Source: Podospora pseudoanserina
Lineage: Eukaryota; Ascomycota; Sordariomycetes; Sordariales; Podosporaceae
Direction of reading: 5' to 3'
Length of the DNA: 64,000 nt
Assembly: GCF_035222485.1 (NCBI RefSeq)
Contig: NC_085921.1
Location: 3,162,001-3,226,000 of the forward strand
The notes below the pieces were generated by a model, which had not been told where the DNA came from, made no database searches, and saw only the letters and a list, made by a program, of their open reading frames with translations. Positions 56,194-64,000 of the stretch are shown here, one piece after another. How positions within the stretch are numbered: position 1 is the first letter of the stretch; each line of letters begins with the position of its first letter. The translations under genes and the position numbers were made by a program.

Positions 56194-58944
56194 CTAATAA
56201 TCCATCGGCGCATCCACCAACGCAACGCCCCTCTGCGCCCCATTACTTCCACTGCTCTCTCTCTTGTTGATATTCTCATTGCTGCTCGGAGGTGGCGTCT
56301 CGGTCCTGTTCGAAGCAGGCGTTACCCTCCTCCCCGAGGAGAACCGGGCACCGCTTCTCCCGAGGCTGTTCCTCTTCTCCAACACGGCCTCGCTATCCTG
56401 CTGCGCTACCTGCTGCACCTGAGGCACAATGGGGAGGGCACCCCCTAAAAAGTTACCATCAGCAGGGTGGCTAAGCCCCATGCTCGCATCGTCCGGCACC
56501 TCGAGGCTTGTCCTCTTGGGGAGCACAGGGCCCATGCTCTGTCGTTTCCTGTGAGCCTGTGTTGGGCTGGAAAGACCAGTCGAGATGGGGAAGCGAGTCT
56601 CTGGTCTGCCCACCGACCTATCACGGGCATGGCCACGTGGGCCAGGAGCCGGAGAGGTAGCACGAGATCTGCTGCCCTGTGCTTTTTCAAGGAGCACACG
56701 GTTGCGCTCCTCCATGTGGGCTTTGCGGTTGCTTTCGTCGGTGGAGATGGCTCGTGGGCGGCCACCTGGGTTGGCGCGGAGGGATCCAGACGCGTTATTG
56801 GTAGAGAGACGCTTGAGTTCGTTGAAGATGGCGTCCTTATGGGCGAACAAGTCACGGACCAAGCGGTAGGCATGCTTCTCCTCCATGGTGAGCGAGGTTT
56901 CGGTGCGAGGGCGAAGCACGCAAGGGGCCAAGGAAGTAGCGAGCTTGACGATGTACTCCTCATCGGCAGAGGTCAGGTCGATCAGGCGGGTGAAGTGGTT
57001 CATGCAGGCATCCAGTGTGGCAATATTAGTGAGCCTCAATTGAGACAGTGTCTGCTGGAGGATGGGCACGCGGGCGGCATCGCTGTCGTTGCCGGTGGGG
57101 GTAGTATAGATGGTTCTAATAATTTCATATACGTGCGAAGAAACCAAAGAATCTGAAAAAATGTCAGTAAAGCCCAGAAGGCAAATCGCAAACGATAAGA
57201 GGACATACCTGGAAGCTCAAGAAGGTATAATTTCAACAGGCTGGCAACAGTCGGGATGTCAAAATCGGCAAAGGTTTCCAACGCAGGCGGCTTGCCATTG
57301 TTGACCAAAGCTCTCAACTTGTGCGTTTGAGACAAGGGAACCTCGTGGAGCCACACCCCTCTCCGGGCCTCATCGCCCTCGAGGTCTGGATAGTGATGAT
57401 CCAAGTAGGTAAGCAGCGTTGTAACGATAATAGGCACACGCTTTCTGTCAGCCCTGGCTCGGGCCTCGAGATCCACACCAAAGGTCTGGTCATCCACCTT
57501 GTTGTAGTAGTTCTCGTACGTTACAACCTTGGGAGCAAAGCTACCGGTGCGGTAGTTCTCCAAGAGATAGCGCAAGTCGCCAAGCGGCTGCACTGTTTCC
57601 TGGAACAGCATCATGTTATCCACGGTGGCCTGGAGGCTAGGAATAACGTTGCTGATAGTGCCCGAGAAGTCCAACACAACTGTCTTGATGGCCTTGAGCC
57701 TATCCAGCTCGCAGCGCTCAAGAAACTTGAGATGTAGGAAGATGGCCTCCTCCAGCTCGCACCTCATTTCATCCAGCTTCAGAACACTGGCCTTGTACTT
57801 TTCGTCCGCCTCCCGGGCCTCCCGGCGCATACGCTCAGCTGGCGTCTCGTTCGGCCTGGAAGTGTTGAGCACATCCCACTTGGCGAGATATTCAGTAACA
57901 GTGCCAACCACAGGCGAGTCAGAACCATCAGACCCAGAGGTGGGCATGGAGAAGGCTCTTGAAATCGACTTCTTTTCTGGCACACCAGACATCTCGAAAG
58001 CCTTGGGCCGCCATTGGTAGTGCATCTTTGAGCTATTGGCGAACGTGTTGCCAACATTACCAACCAGTCTCAGGAAGCCGTGCGTTACCAAATCCTGGCC
58101 GATTCTCTCGGCATAACTCACGCTTGAGCTTCCCATGTGCCGCTGAAGATACTCGACAATATCGGTTCCCGCAGACGTGTTCTGATATGTGCCGAGAATG
58201 GGGACCTTGGTCTCGCCCATCTTGATCGTATTCAGCATGTGCTCGAGGATCTTCTTGACTTGGTCGGGGGTATAAGTCTCGTCGCCGATCTCGTAGGGCT
58301 CCTCCTCCTCGGCAATCTCGGGTTCGACCTTGATTTCAGGGATATCTTGGCCAGTTTTGGGGCTCGTTTCGGGGTCTTGGAACGCCAGCTTATTCTCCTC
58401 CTCCAAGTCTTCGAGTAGTCGGCACTTGTTGAAATAGGTGCTTCGGAGCTTTTTGCAAAGGTCGGCCTGCTTGTCGTGCGCCTTGATTCGAGACTGCAGC
58501 TCATCTTGAGAATCTTGTATCCGGGATTCGTGGGCCTCGCACCAGCGGCCAAAAGGGTTCACAACCAGGTCGCGAATATTCTGTGCAATCTTCTTGTGAT
58601 TCTTGGCCGCTTCCTCCATCTCGGTCCGCACACCTTCATAGGCCTTTCGCACGCTGGCGCCATCGTCACGGTTGAACCCTCCCTGGACCTTGTCGACGGT
58701 TGGGGCGATGTCGGATAGCTTGTTTCCGTAGATCTCTTCGGCCTCGGCGCGCATTCGAGCAATGGTTAGAAGCTGGCGGTTCTCGACGACACCTTGTTGG
58801 AGCTTGCCGAACAGGACACCCAGTCCTTGATTTCTGTCAGCGCGGCCCCTTCACCACCTCACACTGGACATGCCAAAAAATCCACGCAAGAAACTCACCT
58901 GCGGCGTAGTCATTCGACCAGAACGAGTCTGCGAAACCGGGCAT
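56194..58944 (-). CDS. RGD2: F-BAR/DEP/RhoGAP protein, Rgd2-like
   Basis: Three exons (58944-58899, 58825-57209, 57152-56194; introns 73 and 56 nt) give 873 residues. The start MPGFADSFWSNDYAAGLGVL opens an F-BAR domain that is interrupted, as in yeast Rgd2, by a DEP-like domain (about residues 210-290: GTDIVEYLQRHMGSSSVSYA, RIGQDLVTHGFLRLVGNVG). The F-BAR then resumes (KLDEMRCELEEAIFLHLKFL, VVLDFSGTISNVIPSLQATV). The RhoGAP domain (about residues 460-680) contains VPIIVTTLLTYLDHHYPDL, ADFDIPTVASLLKLYLLELP and FTRLIDLTSADEEYIVK. At the arginine-finger position the sequence reads RGVWLHEVPLSQTHKLR, with Leu where the Arg is expected. The C-terminal 190 residues are Ser/Arg/Pro-rich and probably disordered. 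Yeast Rgd2 acts on Cdc42/Rho5 at growth sites. Confidence 0.92.
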
Positions 58945-60405
58945 CTTTGCGAAAGACGACCGATTGCGCTCGGCGGTGGCGTGTACTTGGAACGGGTGGT
59001 AGAATTAGAGGTCAACGGCTCGCCCGGGAAGAAAAAGTCAAAGTGTAAACAAAGATTCGAAGTGCTGTGCTGGTCGTGAACTCGTAAAGCCAGTTTCGAG
59101 AGTCGGCCCCCAGAAATGGTGGATGCAGGGGGAACGTAGCCAAGGAGGTGTGGTGTGCGTCTCCAGCGCAATTGAGGCTGAGTTGTCTTACACTACGGAG
59201 TAGCTGGTACCGTACCGGGCAGTTGGGTAGAAATGTTCAGAAGGAAAACTCGGTTGGTAGGGCGCCGGAAGGCCGGGTCTGGAAGGGCACGCGACGGGAC
59301 CTGAAGTTCAGTGGTCAGGAAGCAATGGGACGGGAGAAAAAGAAGCTTCAGTTGAACAACAAAAAAGTTCTGGATTCCGGCGCAATGATGGAAGCGGCAA
59401 GAAAGCAGGCAAGTGTCCCGACAACCCCAGGATGCAGAAACCCAGCGCCATCGCCGTTTCATTGGCCAGACAGCCAGAGCACCGAAAGCTTTCACTGACG
59501 ACCGACAAGAGGCCACCAGCGGGGGCCTGCCCCTCAACCCCTGCAGCAGATTGTGGCCCACCAAATGTCCACCATTCACCTCGAAACGAACAGCCGGAAT
59601 GCCCTTTCTCACCGACTTCTTGAAACGTCAAGTCTCTTTTCAGCTAGAGACACCTCAGCAGTACAATCAGGCTTGTTGGAGAGTTCGGAATGTCTTGTTT
59701 CGCTCTTGTTGGTTCTGGGCTTCGGAGGACGAACGACCACCAGGCACTGATGACGTAAGGAGACCGTTATAGAAGCACCTGAAGAGTAGTGTAGGGCTGT
59801 CAATCAGCCTGGGCAGGGTCCAGCTCGCCCAGCCTGTCCGTGTCAACTCACGATATCATATCCTTGAGCATAGCTTGTCTGGAAATCTGCGGCACAATCG
59901 TGTAGGGAGCTCATGAACTATACCTGTCTGACAGCCAACAGTTGCCGACGGGATACGGATCATGTCAACCGCAGCATCCTAACAGGTTGGTTGGTAAGTA
60001 ACATATCATTCTGTTAGTGCACAGACATTTTTCTCAACAGCAACAGAGAGAATCAGCGAGAATCTCAGTGGGCTCAAAGCACGTCAACAGTACTTCATAA
60101 ACCAATTGAATACAGGCTTCTGAAATTATACATTGTATGATTCATGATACCGGACTCCCATCAAAATCCCAAACGCTTGCAAAAAGTCCTAAAAAGCTGT
60201 CATGAAGCTTAGCCGAGACACTCTCCCTTTAGCGACCCGAGTCTAAGGATTGCTAAGCCGCGTATCAATCCCCGTCTCCGTCCCCTGACGTCTTTACACC
60301 CGTATCCAAACAAATCTGCCTCGCCGTCTATGCAGCTTCGGAGCATCGACACTATCGTCTCTAAAGAACAGAAATAATCCACAGAGGGTCAAGTTGCCAG
60401 TTCCG
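58945..60405. promoter_or_regulatory. Divergent intergenic region, RhoGAP and dipeptidase genes
   Basis: 1.46 kb between divergent starts. No gene recognised. Open frames at 59148-59498 and 59193-59612 lack domains. Confidence 0.45.
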
Positions 60406-61923
60406 ATGAAGTCGGACCGATACCCCAAGTGGGCCGAGCTCGAAGCCGGCGACTTCGGCTCCGATTCACGGTCACGTCGGAGGCCGGCAAGGGCGAAGAG
60501 AGTGACTTTGTGTGTTGTATTCTCATGCCTCTTACTTTCATATCTGTTTTTCCCCATAAGCGGTGCCGGGTATATTCCCCGGAGGCCCCCCGCGTCAAAA
60601 CCACAGCTGCCAAACAGCATTCAAGAGCGCGTCAAGCACATCTTGAGCCATACACCCTTGATTGGTAAGTGGCATATCAAATTATCTATGAACCTAAGGA
60701 ATGACTTAGATATCAGATGGGCACAACGACCTGGCCATCCTCCTCCGGGCCTACTACAACAACCACATCTACAACGACAACTTCACCAAGCCCTTCACCA
60801 AAGGCGGCCTCACCGGCCATGTTGACATCCCCCGTCTCAGGGCCGGGATGAACGGCGGTGCTTTCTGGAGTGTATTCTGGCCCTGCCCGTCCAACGGTTC
60901 AGATTTCTCAGACTCCAGCTATGGTTCCAGTCAGTCTCCCCTACACCCTACCACATCCATAGGTACCTAACACACGTCCCAGTCGTAACATCAACCCTCT
61001 CCCAAATCGACCTCCTCCACCGCCTCTCCTCCTCCCATTCAGAAACCTTCTCCCCCATCATCAACATCTCCTCCCTCTCCGCTCTCGCCGCCTTCCGCCA
61101 AAACAACCAGCTCATCTCCCCCCTCGGCATCGAAGGCCTCCACCAAATAGCCAACTCCCCCTCCATCCTCCGCCAATACCACTCCCTCGGCGTCCGCTAC
61201 GCAACCCTAACGCACAACTGCCCCAACAAATTCGCCGACTCCGCCCTCGACACTCTTCCAGACGACCCGAGAAAAGTCCGGATCGCACCCCCTGTTCACC
61301 ACGGGCTTTCTGCGCCTTATGGTGTCGACCTCATCAGGGAGATGAACAGGCTAGGTATGATTATTGATTTATCTCACACTTCGGTTGATACCATGCTCGA
61401 TGTCCTTGGTGGGAATCCAGACAAGACAAGCGGGAGCAGGGCACCGGTTATGTTCAGCCATTCTTCTGCTTTCGCCGTCTGCCCTCACCCGAGGAATGTT
61501 CCTGACCGTGTGCTTGATCTGGTGAGGCAGAACGGGGGGGTGGTGATGGTGAATTTTGCGCCGGATTTCATTAGCTGTGTTGAGGGTGGGGAGGGGGAGT
61601 TGCCGGTTTTTGATGGGGAGAATGCGACCATTGAGCAGGTGGTGAGGCATGTCAAGTATATAGGGGAGCGGATTGGGTGGGAGCATGTGGGGTTTGGGAG
61701 TGACTTTGATGGGATTGAGAGTGTACCGAAAGGATTGGAGGATGTGAGCAAGTACCCTGATTTGGTTGGCAAGTTGTTGGAAGAGGGGGTGAGGGATGAG
61801 GATGTGAAGAAGGTGGTGGGGGGGAATGTGTTGAGGATTTGGGGGGAGGTGGAGAGGGTTGCTAGGGAGATGCAAGAGAAAGGAGAGCCGGTGATGGAGG
61901 ATGAGCTGCATAGTTTGTGGTGA
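60406..61923 (+). CDS. Membrane dipeptidase, peptidase family M19
   Basis: Three exons (60406-60664, 60717-60929, 60983-61923; introns 52 and 53 nt) give 470 residues. A basic cytosolic N-terminus of about 35 residues is followed by one membrane span (VTLCVVFSCLLLSYLFFPIS), giving a type II membrane protein with a lumenal or external catalytic domain. Metal-site motifs of the renal-dipeptidase fold are present: LIDGHNDLAILLR (His-x-Asp, split by intron 1), GIEGLHQI (bridging Glu), IDLSHTSVDTM and FSHSSAFAVCPHPRN (His ligands), and HVGFGSDFDGI (Asp). It is expected to cleave dipeptides with two zinc ions. N-glycosylation sequons occur (SNGSD, NISS). The conserved core and length match fungal M19 enzymes. 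It may reside in the vacuole, ER or cell surface. Confidence 0.95.
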
Positions 61924-62127
61924 TTATCGGTGTTTTTTTTTTTTCCTTTTCTTTTTTGTTCTTTTTTTGTTTGTTCATTGCTTGTTGTATTGTACACTAG
62001 AAACACAGATTTCTTTTCCGGGCCCAGGCTGTTGGTTTTTTCCAGCTCCTGCACTCCGGGATAACCTCTAACGCCGCGCCAATGGTTTCTTGTCTCCTCT
62101 TCCACTCTCTAAATCCTATATAAAGTT

Positions 62128-62608
62128 TTACCCCTTGCGCTCGACTCTGTTGAGCTTGATGGCGGTCATGTTCTGGTTTCTTGTCCGTTGGCCGCGGACG
62201 GGCAGGTTCATGGCGTGTCTTCTGCCGCGGTATGTTCCCATGTCACGTAACCGTTTGATGTTATCCTGGATAATCTTTCGCGCATCGCTTTCTATCACCA
62301 TGGTTGATAACTCGGCTGTCAGGGCTGTGACGGTCTTGGGCGACAACGTGCCAATCTTGGCTCTGGGGTGGATGGAGTGCTTGGCCATGATCCGGGTCGC
62401 AGTCTGAGGACCGAGGGCATAGAAGTGTTGGAGGGCTTTCTGTGGTCGGGAGGTTAGAATAGCTGTTCATCGTCGTCGGTCTTGGAGGGGCAGGAGACGG
62501 CGCACCTGGACAAGCTTGGCCTCGTGGAAATTGACACCGAATAGGGACACCTGAGGATCATGGTTAGCACATTGCAAGCTGTGGGAGATAACTGGGAGCT
62601 CGTACCAT
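62128..62608 (-). CDS. SWS2: Mitochondrial ribosomal protein uS13m (Sws2)
   Basis: Three exons (62608-62606, 62550-62506, 62439-62128; introns 55 and 66 nt) give 119 residues: MVSLFGVNFHEAKLVQKALQ, then HFYALGPQTATRIMAKHSIH. The conserved uS13 C-terminal motif follows (NIKRLRDMGTYRGRRHAMNL, PVRGQRTRNQN), which contacts the small-subunit rRNA and P-site tRNA. In this model exon 1 is only the ATG, with the intron starting directly after it. An alternative start at the internal ATG at 62388 would lose the conserved N-terminal helix. It acts in the mitochondrial small subunit. Confidence 0.92.
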
Positions 62609-62908
62609 GTTGAAGAATGCGGGCTGCCAGCCTCAAGTCACCGTCTCGTTGCTAGCAATCGTGGGCCAGGGCCAATGTCGTCGCAGACAAGGTCCCAACT
62701 TGAATTCGAGATGCGACCGGGTCCTGCCGATTAAAAATCCGGCGGACGTTTGGCAGCTGGATGCAGCCGGCAGACCCCGGCATTTGGTTGCCTGGACTTG
62801 GGCTGCAAGCCAAGCAGGGGTCTTGCCCAAAATGAATTTACAACCAAAATTCATTCGCCGAGTGAGTCGAATATCAGAGCAGCACGACGACTCACACACC
62901 TCACAATC
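62609..62908. promoter_or_regulatory. Bidirectional promoter, mitochondrial uS13 and METTL25-like genes
   Basis: 300 bp separate the divergent start codons at 62608 and 62909. Short divergent spacing suggests shared control of a mitochondrial-translation gene and the methyltransferase gene. No specific binding site is claimed. Confidence 0.5.
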
Positions 62909-64000
62909 ATGAGAACATTCCAATCCCGACCAGAGAGGGACCTCCCCTACTCGGATGAGTTCTCCTCTGCCGAGGAATACATCGAGAGCCTCCTCGACTT
63001 CACCACCAACTCAGAGACCTTTCGCTTCCTCTGCGGTGGTGTTCACATATTGGACTTTTTCACAACCGAACCCGGCGTCTTCGTTGCAGCTGTGCCCAAG
63101 GAATGGCAAGCTTTTCTTCTGGAGAAGGAGCCAATGGTTCTTCTCGATTTTCTCATGCGGGACGACCTGTCATCTCTCTCACCCAACCGTGGCCCCGGCT
63201 CACCTCCCGAGTCGCTTGTTCGGTATGTCAAGGACATCAGAAAACATTCGTTGAGGCGGTCATTTCAGCCTAGCAAGCCCAAGCTCCCCATACTACCCCG
63301 ATCAGTCGCCCTTGGTATGAAGACAAAAAAGGTTCACGAAGTAACCCATTTTGCCGGGTACATCGACAGGCTGGCCGAGGACATTGCTGAGACCCGGGGC
63401 AAGGACTTGACTCACTTTGTCGACTTTGGCTCTGGTCAGAACTACTTGGGTCGTACTCTTGCAAGTCCACCTTACAACAAGCACATTGTAGCAGTGGAGA
63501 GCAAAGAAGCCAACATGGCTGGCGCCAAGGACCTCGATATCTTGTCAGGCTTGGCCGAGAAGGAGAAGCGAGTTCGGAACAAGAAGCTCTACCACCGGAT
63601 TCTAGAGGCCACGGATCCGTCTCAGCATAACGACGAGGAGGCCTTGAAGCGGGTCGCAAGAGAACTCGGTGTGACAGACGAGGAGCTTGCCACGATCGAT
63701 CTCAGATCACGCAAGGAGATGCAGGCCACGTATACCGTCGAGGAGGGGAAGGGAACCATCGAGTATGTCGTCGGGCGCCTTGAGCACGCCGACCTGACTG
63801 GTGTTCTTTCGCAGCTGAGGGGTTGCGAGGAGGAGGTTGACCAAGACAAGCTCGCTATGATGGCGGTATCCATCCACTCTTGCGGGAACCTCTCGCATTA
63901 TGGTATTCGTTCCATGGTGCTGAACCCATGCATCCACGCCGTAGCCATTGTGGGCTGCTGTTACAACCTGATGACAGAGAAGTTGGGTCCCCCTACTTTC
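62909..64000 (+). CDS. METTL25/RRNAD1-like methyltransferase-domain protein (3' end outside window)
   Basis: Open without a stop from the ATG at 62909 to the end of the window (364 codons); no intron is needed. The N-terminal helical region (ERDLPYSDEFSSAEEYIESL) and KTKKVHEVTHFAGYIDRLAE precede the methyltransferase core. The SAM-binding loop is HFVDFGSGQNYLGRTLASPP, followed by IVAVESKEANMAGAKDLDIL. Further on come VSIHSCGNLSHYGIRSMVLN and AIVGCCYNLMTEKLGPPTF, with the CGNL and GCCYN motifs characteristic of the METTL25/RRNAD1 family. Its substrate is not established with confidence. The remainder of the C-terminal domain is missing from the window. Confidence 0.9.
   Translation, partial: MRTFQSRPERDLPYSDEFSSAEEYIESLLDFTTNSETFRFLCGGVHILDFFTTEPGVFVAAVPKEWQAFLLEKEPMVLLDFLMRDDLSSLSPNRGPGSPPESLVRYVKDIRKHSLRRSFQPSKPKLPILPRSVALGMKTKKVHEVTHFAGYIDRLAEDIAETRGKDLTHFVDFGSGQNYLGRTLASPPYNKHIVAVESKEANMAGAKDLDILSGLAEKEKRVRNKKLYHRILEATDPSQHNDEEALKRVARELGVTDEELATIDLRSRKEMQATYTVEEGKGTIEYVVGRLEHADLTGVLSQLRGCEEEVDQDKLAMMAVSIHSCGNLSHYGIRSMVLNPCIHAVAIVGCCYNLMTEKLGPPTF

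Overview
The window is nuclear DNA of a filamentous ascomycete (Pezizomycotina), most likely a Sordariomycete. Supporting signs are short introns (mostly 45-80 nt, one of 159 nt) with GT..CTAAC-like..AG signals, about even base composition, single-gene transcription units on alternating strands, and fungus-specific families: a Zn2Cys6 regulator, HeLo-like/NACHT NLRs, a Mep-type ammonium transporter, Tda3, Nop16 and Rgd2. There are no operons, and I could support no tRNA, rRNA or CRISPR array.

Layout. 1-612: 3' end of an L-amino-acid oxidase-like flavoenzyme (+). 4648-6194: Mep2-type ammonium transporter (+) with GATA sites upstream. 6803-7597: secreted, probably GPI-anchored protein (-). 8677-9300: 17-bp minisatellite and a structured non-coding unit. 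10150-11534: cyclin H of TFIIH (-). 12301-13745: endophilin-like BAR protein (-). 16995-18193: Hob1/Rvs167-type BAR protein without SH3 (-). 19061-19657: peptidyl-tRNA hydrolase (+). 19813-22717: decayed NLR (-). 22941-24463: Tda3-like FAD oxidoreductase (-). 25926-26485: glutathione peroxidase (+). 26836-27819: DHDPS/KDG-aldolase family enzyme (-). 30113-31473: Gfo/Idh/MocA oxidoreductase (+). 31603-33425: second, truncated NLR (-). 35598-36695: MARVEL-type membrane protein (+). 37618-38349: Nop16 (-). 42007-44856: Zn2Cys6 transcription factor (-), followed by about 10 kb with no supportable gene. 55067-55822: flavin-reductase-like protein (+). 56194-58944: F-BAR/DEP/RhoGAP protein (-). 60406-61923: membrane dipeptidase (+). 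62128-62608: mitochondrial ribosomal protein uS13 (-). 62909-64000: METTL25-like methyltransferase, cut by the window end (+).

Links between genes. The amino-acid oxidase and ammonium transporter suggest a nitrogen-acquisition neighbourhood. Three membrane-curvature proteins (two N-BAR, one F-BAR) are present. The aldolase-family enzyme and the Gfo/Idh/MocA oxidoreductase are divergent and could act on sugar acids. Two related NLR genes, both frameshifted, bracket the 23-31 kb metabolic block and mark a site of allorecognition/immune-gene turnover.

Limits. Splice sites were read by eye from reading frame and consensus. All family assignments are by recognition; no search was run.
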